A DNA stretch of 51,152 nucleotides, from NCBI GenBank assembly GCA_944375815.1, contig CALWBA010000074.1, positions 1 to 51,152 on the forward strand. Direction: 5' to 3'. This document shows positions 37,937 through 46,499 of this stretch, piece by piece. Origin of the DNA: an uncultured Lachnospiraceae bacterium. GTDB taxonomy: Bacteria > Bacillota > Clostridia > Lachnospirales > Lachnospiraceae. The notes beneath the pieces are model-generated. The model was given only the letters and a program-made list of their open reading frames with translations. It had not been told where the DNA came from and made no database searches. Each line of letters opens with the position of its first letter. Within the stretch, counting starts at the first letter, position 1. Both the position numbers and the translations under genes were made by a program.

Positions 37937-37970
37937 GGGGATAAGCCGCGATTTCGCGTTATCCCCCTGC
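37926..37970 (-). terminator. Terminator of the lacI-type/ANT(6) unit
   Basis: Stem GCAGGGGGATAA / TTATCCCCTTGC around an inner CGCGAAATCGCG hairpin, then TTTTTTT, directly after the stop at 37978. Confidence 0.85.
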
Positions 37971-37977
37971 TCTCATA

Positions 37978-38859
37978 TCAAAAGATCTCTTCTGCATCCC
38001 GCGGAAGCTCTTTTACCCTGGCCAGAAACTTCCGGCTGCCTTCCGCTTCCTTCTCATTATACGTCAGACCGAGCGCTGCGGCTTCCCGGCGCGCCGTCTC
38101 GTCAAACAGCCGGCACATTTCTTCCACTGCTTCCCACAGATGGTTCATCTGCGCATCGGCATACGTCTTTAAAAACCTCTCCCATTCCTCTCCGGGCAAA
38201 AAGTTCTTCATGTACTTTCCGGACTTTCCCATACTCTTTTTATAGTCCGTAAGTCTTCCCGCTCTCCAGGACAGCATCGTGAAAAGCTGCGGGCGGACAT
38301 GCAGATTCAGCATGTCCATAACGTATGTGGCCTCCTCTCTCCAGAGTCCCTTAGCCACACTGTTCAGGCACCACCAGAACTCATTGCATACGCACAGAAA
38401 TTCAATTTCTCCCGGACGCTTTATCCAGTGCTCCTCATCGGTTGATTCCGGTATCTCGGGCAGGATCCCGTCCTTATCCAGCAGAATCATGCAAAGCCTG
38501 TCCTCTGTCACATGCTCACGCGCATACGGAATCGACTGCACATGCAGATCAATGCGGTTTCCATCTGCAAACTGCATCAGCCAGCCGAAATTCTCATTCA
38601 GGTTCGTCTCCATTCCCAGCATCTGATCCATAAGCTCCGGCATCTGCATGTAGAGCCGCTCTCCGAACCGATCGATCCATGCCGGATCTTCATAAAATTC
38701 TCTCGTCTCCTCCACCACATACACAATGTCGTAATCCTGGAACAGATCCCGCGGCGCGTTTTTATTTGTGCGCGAGCCGTTCATGTAAACTGCGCGGATT
38801 CTTCTGTCCTCCCTTGCAGTGTTCAGGATCAGGTCATACATTTCCTTTTCTGAGCGCAT
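37978..38859 (-). CDS. ANT(6)-type aminoglycoside 6-adenylyltransferase
   Basis: A 293-residue nucleotidyltransferase of the AadE/ANT(6) family, which adenylates streptomycin in known members. The catalytic signature is YMNGSRTNKN followed by QDYDIVYVV, and the C-terminal helical domain (EFLCVCNEFWWCLNSVAKGLWREE) is typical. It sits 18 bases after a LacI-type regulator on the chromosome and shows no sign of mobility, so its native substrate may not be an antibiotic. GGAGGG precedes the ATG. Confidence 0.88.
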   Translation of the reverse strand: MRSEKEMYDLILNTAREDRRIRAVYMNGSRTNKNAPRDLFQDYDIVYVVEETREFYEDPAWIDRFGERLYMQMPELMDQMLGMETNLNENFGWLMQFADGNRIDLHVQSIPYAREHVTEDRLCMILLDKDGILPEIPESTDEEHWIKRPGEIEFLCVCNEFWWCLNSVAKGLWREEATYVMDMLNLHVRPQLFTMLSWRAGRLTDYKKSMGKSGKYMKNFLPGEEWERFLKTYADAQMNHLWEAVEEMCRLFDETARREAAALGLTYNEKEAEGSRKFLARVKELPRDAEEIF

Positions 38860-38877
38860 ACGTTTTACCCTCCGTTT

Positions 38878-39897
38878 CTATAGTTTTCTTACAGATTCCC
38901 GTTCTACTATGCGGATAGGAAGCTTCTTCTGCGTCTGCACTCCCTCTTCCCCGCCGTTTTCTATCAGCTGCATCAGCATGTCCACTGCCTGCCATCCCTT
39001 CCGGCGCACATCCTGTTCCACTGTCGTCAGCGCCGGGCGGATCAGTGTGGCATAACTGTTGTTATCAAATCCCGTCACGGATATATCCTCCGGTACCCGG
39101 ATCCCCTCGTCATGGAGAAACTGTATCCCCTCTGCCGCATAATAATCCGAGGAGAAAAACAGAGCCGTATACTGCTTATATTTTTCAAGGTTCTTTCTGT
39201 GCATCTGTATGCGCTCTTCACGGCCGCACGGCATAAACTGGCGGCATGATTCGATCTCTGCTTCGTCTATACCGTACTCCCTGAGAGCCTTCTGCACTCC
39301 TTCCCAGCGTGCGCGGTCAACTCCTATATCCCATGGCGTCAGGAACAATATCCTTCTGTGCCCGCACGCAAGCAGGTATTTTGTCATCTCATAGCCTCCG
39401 GAGAAATCATCGAGTCCCACATTCGGTATCGCATGCTTTCCGTAATAGACATCTATGGAAACTACCGGGGCACGTGCCAGACGGCGGATCTCAAGGTTAT
39501 CCTCCGCCGAAATCCCTATGGTCAGAAGTCCTTCCACATTCCAGGCACTTGCAAGCTGGCAGTTCTCCTCCATGCCGCTCGACATGTGGAACATCATATA
39601 GTATCCCCTGCGGGACAGTTCCGTCTCAATCTTTCCCAGAATACTGCCCGTAAACGGATCCTGCAGCTTCTCCTCCCGGAAACGCTCCTCCGTTCCCACA
39701 ATCACGCCGATAATGCGGGAACCGTTTCCCGCAAGCAGCCGGGCTCCCATGCTCGGCACATAATTTGTCTCCTCTATAATGCTGTTTATCTTCTCTATCG
39801 TAGCCTGGGAGACCTTTCTGGTATTTCCGTGAATCACATTGGACACGGTCGTGGGGCTGACTCCCGCCCGCTGTGCGATATCCTTTATTCGAATCAT
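38878..39897 (-). CDS. LacI family transcriptional regulator
   Basis: A 339-residue repressor with an N-terminal helix-turn-helix (IRIKDIAQRAGVSPTTVSNV) and a periplasmic-binding-type effector domain (about 60-330; VEGLLTIGISAE, DDFSGGYEMTKYLL, ISVTGFDNN). The ligand is probably a sugar or a related compound. GGAGG precedes the ATG. It is co-transcribed with the nucleotidyltransferase and may regulate its own operon; no target operator could be fixed. Confidence 0.93.
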   Translation of the reverse strand: MIRIKDIAQRAGVSPTTVSNVIHGNTRKVSQATIEKINSIIEETNYVPSMGARLLAGNGSRIIGVIVGTEERFREEKLQDPFTGSILGKIETELSRRGYYMMFHMSSGMEENCQLASAWNVEGLLTIGISAEDNLEIRRLARAPVVSIDVYYGKHAIPNVGLDDFSGGYEMTKYLLACGHRRILFLTPWDIGVDRARWEGVQKALREYGIDEAEIESCRQFMPCGREERIQMHRKNLEKYKQYTALFFSSDYYAAEGIQFLHDEGIRVPEDISVTGFDNNSYATLIRPALTTVEQDVRRKGWQAVDMLMQLIENGGEEGVQTQKKLPIRIVERESVRKL

Positions 39898-39933
39898 TCT
39901 TTTCCTCCATCAGCCTTGCTGCACCTTTTCCCC

Positions 39934-39942
39934 AGTATAGCA
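39934..39942 (-). promoter_or_regulatory. Extended -10 promoter of the lacI-type gene
   Basis: TGC-TATACT on the minus strand, about 35 bases upstream of the ATG, with a poor TTCTTT -35 at 17 bases. Confidence 0.5.
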
Positions 39943-39953
39943 TATTTTTAAGC

Positions 39954-39994
39954 AAAAAAGAACCGCTGCCGGAAATTTATATCACCGGCAGCGG
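39954..39994 (-). terminator. Terminator of nrdD
   Basis: Perfect 10-bp stem CCGCTGCCGG / CCGGCAGCGG, 12-base loop, then TTCTTTTTT on the minus strand, 12 bases after the nrdD stop. Confidence 0.9.
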
Positions 39995-40006
39995 CTGTCT
40001 TATTTA

Positions 40007-42373
40007 TTATTTCTGATCCATATATTTCTGAATATTGGAAGCATTCACATACTTCTTCATCTGTCCGTCACGGATAACCACAAGGGTAGGTGCCTGAAGG
40101 ATTCCGAACTTCTGAGCCATATCGGGATGCTTCTCTGCATCGATTACTTCATACTGCTCTCCGGAGAGCATCTCCTTCGCAATCCTGCAGTTCGGGCAGG
40201 TGCTGGTTGTGAAAAGATACTTCACGCTTGTCTTCGGCGAAGCAATCTCCTCATCGGAAACAGTAACCTTTGTTCCCATAACAGCGTGATGCTTGAGAGT
40301 GGAATGAGCCACATCATACAGCTTTCTGTTTTTGTACTCCTGTGTCTTTCCATCATTCCAGTTCTGAACCGGACGGTAATAACCCGTGATGCGGCTGTAT
40401 ACCTCTGCGCTCTTTCCGCAGGTCGGACAGGTGAAATGCTCGCCTGCAATATAGCCATGATCGCTGCAGACAGAATACGTCGGAGACAGGGTGTAATACG
40501 GAAGTCTGTAATTCTCGGCAATCTTTCTCACAAGAGCCGCAGCTGCCTTCCAGTCCGGAAGCTTCTCGCCCAGGAACGCATGGAATACGGTACCGGATGT
40601 ATAGAGTGTCTGCAGTTCATCCTGAATATCCAGCGCGTCAAAAATGTCGGAAGTGTAATCCACCGGCAGATGGGAACTGTTGGTGTAATACGGGGTGTCT
40701 CCGTCTTTACCTGCAGTAATGATCTGCGGCCAGCGGGCACGGTCATGCTTAGCCAGACGGTATGTCGTTGACTCCGCCGGAGTAGCCTCCAGATTATAGA
40801 GATCGCCGTACTTCTCCTGATAGTCCGCCAGACGGTCGCGCATATGGTTGAGTACTTCCTTTGAGAACTCCTGCGTGCGCACATCTGTCATATCGCAGCG
40901 CAGCCATTTTGCATTTAAGCCCGCTTCATTCATTCCGATCAGACCGATTGTGGAGAAATGATTATCAAAGGTTCCAAGGTATCTCTTTGTATACGGATAC
41001 AGTCCGCCCTCCATCAGCTTGCTGATCACATCTCTTTTGATCTTTAAGGAACGCGCCGCAATGTCCATCATGTGATCAAGTCTGCGGTAGAAATCCTCCT
41101 TATCCTCCGCCAGATAAGCAATTCTCGGCATGTTGATCGTTACAACGCCCACGGAACCGGTACTCTCGCCGGAGCCGAAGAAACCGCCCGTCTTTTTGCG
41201 CAGCTCTCTTAAATCAAGGCGCAGACGGCAGCACATGGAACGCACATCGCTCGGTTCCATATCGCTGTTGATATAGTTGGAAAAATACGGAGTTCCGTAC
41301 TTTGCAGTCATCTCAAAAAGCAGTCTGTTGTTCAGTGTATCTGACCAGTCAAAATCTTTTGTAATGGAGTATGTCGGAATCGGATACTGGAAACCTCTTC
41401 CGTTTGCATCTCCCTCGATCATCGTCTCGATGAATGCGCGGTTCACCATATCCATTTCCTTTTTGCAGTCCTTATACTTGAAGTCCATCTCCTTGCCGCC
41501 CACAATTGCCGGAAGTTCCGCAAGGTCATTCGGAACCGTCCAGTCCAGCGTGATGTTGGAGAACGGTGCCTGTGTTCCCCAGCGGCTCGGCGTATTCACA
41601 CCGTATACAAAAGACTCAATACACTTCTTTACTTCCGGATACGTCAGCTTATCCGCCTTTACAAACGGTGCCAGATACGTATCAAAGGAGGAAAATGCCT
41701 GCGCACCTGCCCACTCATTCTGCATGATTCCCAGGAAATTGACCATCTGATTGCAGAGCACGCTCAGATGCTTTGCAGGTGAAGATGTAATCTTACCCTT
41801 GATTCCTCCGAGTCCTTCCTGAATGAGCTGCTTTAAAGACCATCCTGCGCAGTATCCCGTAAGCATTGAGAGGTCATGAATATGAATGTCGGCATTGCGG
41901 TGCGCTTCCGCGATCTCCTCATCATAAATCTCGGATAACCAGTAATTCGCTGTAACAGCGCCGGAATTGCTCAGGATAAGACCTCCTACAGAATATGTTA
42001 CTGTGGAATTCTCCTTGACGCGCCAGTCCTCCACCTTCACATAGCTGTTTACAATCTCCTTATAGTCAAGGATTGTCGCTTTCGTGTTGCGGATCTTTTC
42101 GCGCTGCTTGCGGTACAGAATGTAGGACTTCGCCACATCCGCATATCCGCACTGAATCAGGACGTTCTCAACGCTGTCCTGAATATTCTCTACCTCGATC
42201 TTTCCCTTTCGGATCTTCTTCTGAAAATCCGCAGTCACGCGAAGCCCCAGCATCTGCAGCATCTCGTCCGTATACTGCTTCTCGTTGGCCTCGAATGCCT
42301 TTCTGATCGCCTCTGTTATCTTACACAGTTCAAAATCTACTATCGCTCCGTCTCTCTTCTCTACCTGAATCAA
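40007..42373 (-). CDS. nrdD: Anaerobic ribonucleoside-triphosphate reductase with C-terminal thioredoxin-like domain
   Basis: A 788-residue class III (glycyl radical) reductase, making dNTPs without oxygen. It has an ATP-cone (1-95), the catalytic barrel, a zinc site with C636, H639, C649 and C652, and the radical loop RITGYYRPVQNW with Gly664. From about residue 714 there is an added thioredoxin/glutaredoxin-type module with a CPNC motif (C726, C729) and a TLVVIRDGQ strand. Class III enzymes reduced by such a partner are known. The start is TTG at 42373, 8 bases after GGGAGG. No nrdG activase is beside it; it must be elsewhere. Confidence 0.93.
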   Translation of the reverse strand: MIQVEKRDGAIVDFELCKITEAIRKAFEANEKQYTDEMLQMLGLRVTADFQKKIRKGKIEVENIQDSVENVLIQCGYADVAKSYILYRKQREKIRNTKATILDYKEIVNSYVKVEDWRVKENSTVTYSVGGLILSNSGAVTANYWLSEIYDEEIAEAHRNADIHIHDLSMLTGYCAGWSLKQLIQEGLGGIKGKITSSPAKHLSVLCNQMVNFLGIMQNEWAGAQAFSSFDTYLAPFVKADKLTYPEVKKCIESFVYGVNTPSRWGTQAPFSNITLDWTVPNDLAELPAIVGGKEMDFKYKDCKKEMDMVNRAFIETMIEGDANGRGFQYPIPTYSITKDFDWSDTLNNRLLFEMTAKYGTPYFSNYINSDMEPSDVRSMCCRLRLDLRELRKKTGGFFGSGESTGSVGVVTINMPRIAYLAEDKEDFYRRLDHMMDIAARSLKIKRDVISKLMEGGLYPYTKRYLGTFDNHFSTIGLIGMNEAGLNAKWLRCDMTDVRTQEFSKEVLNHMRDRLADYQEKYGDLYNLEATPAESTTYRLAKHDRARWPQIITAGKDGDTPYYTNSSHLPVDYTSDIFDALDIQDELQTLYTSGTVFHAFLGEKLPDWKAAAALVRKIAENYRLPYYTLSPTYSVCSDHGYIAGEHFTCPTCGKSAEVYSRITGYYRPVQNWNDGKTQEYKNRKLYDVAHSTLKHHAVMGTKVTVSDEEIASPKTSVKYLFTTSTCPNCRIAKEMLSGEQYEVIDAEKHPDMAQKFGILQAPTLVVIRDGQMKKYVNASNIQKYMDQK

Positions 42374-42563
42374 ATTTCAAACCTCCCACGCCAAAATATT
42401 TATCGTACCGCCGACCGCCGAAAAACCCGCGGTACAGGCGCCTTTTCTATTCTCCTGACGCCTGATTTACCGTCCAAATATGCCTGCCAAAATCACTGTT
42501 TTCAGCCAAAAAACAGGCTTTTAGAGGCTTCCCCTGCGGTACGGCGTCCTGAATTTTCTGTAC
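42374..42563 (-). promoter_or_regulatory. Long structured leader of nrdD
   Basis: About 190 bases of untranslated leader. GCGGTAC at 42405-42411 (near the start) can pair either with GTACCGC at 42429-42435 or with the same heptamer at 42536-42542 near the 5' end, which would be mutually exclusive structures. I recognise no known riboswitch consensus. Confidence 0.4.
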
Positions 42564-42569
42564 TGTCCC

Positions 42570-42598
42570 ATCATACCATCCTTTGAAATCAGTGTCAA
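42570..42598 (-). promoter_or_regulatory. SigA-type promoter of nrdD
   Basis: Perfect TTGACA, 17 bases, TATGAT on the minus strand, giving a start about 190 bases before the nrdD TTG codon. Confidence 0.8.
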
Positions 42599-42645
42599 TA
42601 GAACACCTATATGTTGTATTTTTTCGTGATTATTCCTATATCGTC

Positions 42646-42661
42646 ATACTATATATAGTTT
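42646..42661. promoter_or_regulatory. NrdR-box-like palindrome
   Basis: ATACTATATATAGTTT agrees with the NrdR consensus acaCwAtATaTwgTgt at 14 of 16 positions. A weaker, one-base-short copy (ACACCTATATGTTGT) is at 42603-42617, just upstream of the -35; the centres are about 43 bases (four turns) apart. NrdR represses ribonucleotide reductase genes. Confidence 0.5.
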
Positions 42662-42670
42662 TTTGCATGA

Positions 42671-42721
42671 GAAAAGCCGCCAAAAATGCGGAGATGCAAT
42701 TTTCTCCGCATCTGTGGCGGC
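42671..42721 (-). terminator. Terminator of hflX
   Basis: Long hairpin: GCCGCCA / TGGCGGC and inner ATGCGGAGA / TCTCCGCAT arms, then TTTTC on the minus strand, about 85 bases after the hflX stop. Confidence 0.75.
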
Positions 42722-42806
42722 ACCCGGTATTCCTTTATTTTTCGGGGTTTTTACCGAAATTTTACTCAGGGCCAAAAAGTCGTATTTTCCGTCGATTTTT
42801 GCACTT

Positions 42807-44051
42807 TCAGATTTTCCCGTAAATCTCCTTCGGGACATATCCTTTCACATGGATGCCCTCCGGCAGATACTCCTCCTGCTCCAGCTGTCCGAAGCTGCGG
42901 ATCATCTGGATCTTTCCTGCCTGCTCATAGGGGAAAATCCGATCCACATAAATTTTTCCGCGTTTTAAGAGTTCCTCAAGCGCAACGCACAGGGCATCAA
43001 GCCCTTCCCCGCTTTTTGCAGCTGTCGGAATGGTATACTCGGCCTTAAAGTCGCGGAGCAGTTCATGAGAGGAAAGCCTGTCCTGCTTGTTGAACAGAGT
43101 AATGACCGGTTTGCCGTCTGCTCCAAGCTGCCGCAGCGTATCGTAAACCACCTGCATCTGCTCTTCCATATTCGGATTCGAAGCATCAACAACGTGAATC
43201 AGAATATCTGCATACTTTGCCTCTTCCAGAGTACTCTTAAATGCTTCAATCAGGTTATGCGGCAGCTTCCGGATAAATCCGACCGTATCCGTCAGCAGCA
43301 CACTCTGACCGTCCGGAAGCTTTAAAGAGCGCGTCGTGGGATCGAGCGTTGCAAAAAGCTGATTCTCCTCCAGCACGCCTGCATCTGTCAGGCGGTTCAG
43401 CAGCGTGGATTTGCCGGCATTTGTATAGCCCACGATAGCCGCTATCTTCGTCTGACCTTTCTTTCGTTTCTCGCGGATCAGCTCTCTGTGTCTTGTGACT
43501 TCTTCAAGTTCTCTGCGCAGCGATGCAATGCGCTTCTGGATCAGACGTCTGTCCATCTCGAGCTTTTTCTCTCCGGGACCTCTCGTACCAATACCGCCGC
43601 CAAGCCTTGAGAGCGAACTTCTGAGCCCCACAAGACGGGCCTGACGATATTTCAGCTGGGCAAGTTCCACCTGCAGCTTACCTTCGCTTGTCGTCGCTCT
43701 GCGTGCAAAAATATCAAGAATCACAAGGGTACGGTCCATGATCTTTATCTCCAGCTCCTGCTCCAGATTATTGAGCTGTGCAGGGGAAAGTTCATCATCA
43801 CAGATAATGCCGGTCGCGTTGTATGCCAGCGCGGTCTGACGCACCTCCTCAATCTTGCCTTTGCCTATATATGTTCCGGGATGTACTGCCTCCCGGTTCT
43901 GTATCACTCTCGCTGCAGTAAATGCACCTGCTGTCTTTGCCAGATCCTCCAGCTCGTCCAGCGACGCATCCGTATCATCATCCCCGCTCGTCTGAACTGC
44001 TACAAGGATGACTCTCTCTTCTGCCGTACTGTTTTCGTATAACTGCGCCAT
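42807..44051 (-). CDS. hflX: GTPase HflX
   Basis: A 414-residue ribosome-associated GTPase that splits stalled ribosomes. N-terminal HflX domain ends in GGGIGTRGPGEKKLE; the G domain has GYTNAGKSTL (G1), DTVGFI (G3) and NKQD (G4). GGAG precedes the ATG. It is the last gene of the nucleotidyltransferase-glmM-TPR run (22-base gap). Confidence 0.95.
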   Translation of the reverse strand: MAQLYENSTAEERVILVAVQTSGDDDTDASLDELEDLAKTAGAFTAARVIQNREAVHPGTYIGKGKIEEVRQTALAYNATGIICDDELSPAQLNNLEQELEIKIMDRTLVILDIFARRATTSEGKLQVELAQLKYRQARLVGLRSSLSRLGGGIGTRGPGEKKLEMDRRLIQKRIASLRRELEEVTRHRELIREKRKKGQTKIAAIVGYTNAGKSTLLNRLTDAGVLEENQLFATLDPTTRSLKLPDGQSVLLTDTVGFIRKLPHNLIEAFKSTLEEAKYADILIHVVDASNPNMEEQMQVVYDTLRQLGADGKPVITLFNKQDRLSSHELLRDFKAEYTIPTAAKSGEGLDALCVALEELLKRGKIYVDRIFPYEQAGKIQMIRSFGQLEQEEYLPEGIHVKGYVPKEIYGKI

Positions 44052-44073
44052 ATATTCTCCATATTAACTGATT

Positions 44074-45120
44074 TTACTGCCGGCTCTGCAGGAAAGTATA
44101 TTCCCGCGCCGCCTGCTCATCGTCCGGGTACTTCTTTGCATACTCCGCAGCTTTTGTCTGCGCTGTGGAAAAATCCCCCTTATATTCATATGCGGCAATT
44201 TCATTGAACAAAAGAAGCTGACGTTCTTCCTCTGTGATATTTCTGCAGGCTAAACCCTGGGAAATATTCTCAAGGGCACTGTCATAGGCGCCCTCTTCCA
44301 GATCACATATCGCAAGCCCGTTATACGCCGCTGCTGCTCTCTCTTCGTCCGTCAGATAATTCTTATACATTGCGCGGGCGCTTGCCGCATCGTCCAGCTC
44401 GAGATATACTCTGCCGAGGATCAGCATGGCATCCTTGCTGCCGTCGCTGACCGCCTGACTTAGGTACTCCCTGGCATTCTCATAGTCACCCAGATAATAG
44501 TACACTCTTCCGTGCTCATAATTATCCTGGGCCGTTCCCTGTTCAATTTCAAGTGCTTTTTCGAGATATTTCGTACCGTCTGCATTTCTCTTTACATCAT
44601 TATACGTCTCGAAAATATCGATATATATATCATAATCCGTACAGTCTTTTACTGCCAGATCAAAGCATTCCTGGGCCTGTGCCTCGTCGCCTGAAAGCAG
44701 CAGCAGACGGCCTTTCAGCATGTATGCCTGTGCGTTATCTCCATCAGAAAGAATCTCGTCATAGGAAGCTTTGGCATCCTCCGTCTTGCCCTGCCCGGTC
44801 TGCGCCTGCGCCAGATAAAATAAAATATCCCTGCGCGTACTGCTGTTTTTATCTCCCAGTTCCTGCAGTGCCTGCTTAAGATACTCCTCCGCCTGCGCGG
44901 AATCCCCCTGTTTCAGGCAGGCAATTCCCGCACCGCGATACGCCTGTGCCAGGCTCTGCTTATCTGCGATACAGGCTTCAAAACTGGTGCGTGCTCCGGC
45001 ATAATCACCGGACTCAAGCGCCTTCACGCCGGCCTCATACTGCTCCGGATTCCCTTTTCCGCATCCCGCCGCCAGCAGCAGAAATGCGGCGAGTACAATT
45101 CCAGTCTTTCTTATTCTCAT
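44074..45120 (-). CDS. TPR-repeat lipoprotein
   Basis: A 348-residue lipoprotein: signal peptide with lipobox LLAAGC (Cys20), then a series of TPR repeats through the whole length. It starts 3 bases after glmM with a weak Shine-Dalgarno, so it is probably translated by coupling. TPR lipoproteins usually hold other envelope proteins together; the partner is unknown. Confidence 0.88.
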   Translation of the reverse strand: MRIRKTGIVLAAFLLLAAGCGKGNPEQYEAGVKALESGDYAGARTSFEACIADKQSLAQAYRGAGIACLKQGDSAQAEEYLKQALQELGDKNSSTRRDILFYLAQAQTGQGKTEDAKASYDEILSDGDNAQAYMLKGRLLLLSGDEAQAQECFDLAVKDCTDYDIYIDIFETYNDVKRNADGTKYLEKALEIEQGTAQDNYEHGRVYYYLGDYENAREYLSQAVSDGSKDAMLILGRVYLELDDAASARAMYKNYLTDEERAAAAYNGLAICDLEEGAYDSALENISQGLACRNITEEERQLLLFNEIAAYEYKGDFSTAQTKAAEYAKKYPDDEQAAREYTFLQSRQ

Positions 45121-45123
45121 GAT

Positions 45124-46470
45124 TTAACCGACAATTAATCCCTCTTTTTCCATTACTGCGATCACGTCGTCCACATGTTTCTCACATACCTTATGTGTGG
45201 AAGCTTCTACCATCACACGGATGACAGGCTCAGTGCCGCTCTCGCGCACGAGAATTCTTCCGTCACTGCCGAGCGTCTCCTCGACTTTTTTGATTGCAGC
45301 CTGGACGTTTGCGTTTGCCTTTACCGCCTTTTTATTCTCCACACGGACATTCTTTAAAAGCTGCGGATAAATCGTGATCTCAGAAGCCAGATTGCTTAAA
45401 GACTGCTTTTTCTCCAGGATCACATTCATAACCATTAAAGAAGTCAGGATTCCGTCTCCGGTAGATGCGTATTTGCTGAAAATGATATGGCCGGACTGCT
45501 CGCCGCCGAGACGGTGACCGTTCTCCATCATATTCTCGCATACATATTTGTCTCCTACCGCCGTCTTCTCATATTTAATTCCCACGCGGTCACACGCTTT
45601 GTACAGACCGATATTGGACATGATCGTTGTAACGATCGTATCGTTATCAAGCTGTCCCTGCTCTTTCATATATTTTCCGCATATGTACATGATGATATCG
45701 CCGTCGATTACATTTCCCTCGTCGTCCACTGCGATACAGCGGTCGGCGTCTCCGTCATAGGCAAAGCCCACATCCAGATGTTTCTCACGCACGAAATTCT
45801 GCAGAACGTGAATATGTGTGGAACCGCAGTCGGTATTGATATTCGTTCCGTCAGGCTCGTTATTGATCACAAAGGTTTTAGCGCCCAGTGCGTCAAATAC
45901 GCTCTTCGCGATTGCAGATGCACTTCCGTTTGCGCAGTCAAGTCCGACGCGCATATTCTTAAACGAACGGGTCGGAAGAGAAATCAGATAACCGATATAA
46001 CGGTTTCTGCCCGCTGAAAAATCCACCGTACGTCCGATGCGCTCTTTGGTTGCCAGCGGCAGCTTGGGTGTATCATCGTCAATGTATTTCTCGATCATCT
46101 CCTCTACAGATGCTTCCAGCTTCTGTCCGTTTCCGTTAATAATCTTAATTCCGTTGTCATAGAACGGATTATGGCTGGCGGAAATCATAATTCCGCAGTC
46201 AAAGTTCTCAGTACGCACTACGTAGGAAACGCTCGGAGTCGTCGTCACATGCAGCAGATACACATCCGCTCCGGACGCTGTCAGTCCCGCAACCAGAGAA
46301 TATTCAAACATATAACTGCTTCTTCTCGTATCTTTACCGATGACGATCTGCGCCTTGTGGTCCTTTCCAAAGTACCATCCCAGGAATCTTCCCACCTTAA
46401 ACGCGTGCTCTACCGTCAGGTCTACATTCGCCTCTCCGCGAAATCCGTCTGTTCCAAAATATTTTCCCAT
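45124..46470 (-). CDS. glmM: Phosphoglucosamine mutase
   Basis: A 448-residue enzyme that turns glucosamine-6-phosphate into glucosamine-1-phosphate for peptidoglycan. The active serine is S99 in MISASHNP, the metal loop is YDGDADRC, the sugar loop GEQSGH, and the phosphate loop RESGTEPVIRVM. AGGAG precedes the ATG. It sits between a sugar nucleotidyltransferase and a lipoprotein gene. Confidence 0.96.
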   Translation of the reverse strand: MGKYFGTDGFRGEANVDLTVEHAFKVGRFLGWYFGKDHKAQIVIGKDTRRSSYMFEYSLVAGLTASGADVYLLHVTTTPSVSYVVRTENFDCGIMISASHNPFYDNGIKIINGNGQKLEASVEEMIEKYIDDDTPKLPLATKERIGRTVDFSAGRNRYIGYLISLPTRSFKNMRVGLDCANGSASAIAKSVFDALGAKTFVINNEPDGTNINTDCGSTHIHVLQNFVREKHLDVGFAYDGDADRCIAVDDEGNVIDGDIIMYICGKYMKEQGQLDNDTIVTTIMSNIGLYKACDRVGIKYEKTAVGDKYVCENMMENGHRLGGEQSGHIIFSKYASTGDGILTSLMVMNVILEKKQSLSNLASEITIYPQLLKNVRVENKKAVKANANVQAAIKKVEETLGSDGRILVRESGTEPVIRVMVEASTHKVCEKHVDDVIAVMEKEGLIVG

Positions 46471-46499
46471 AATTCTCTCTCCTCGCTTTGTGCCAGATC

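Noticed and set aside
42700..42806. Possible small gene between nrdD and hflX
   Set aside because: The frames across this gap contain hairpin sequence and no start with a ribosome site.
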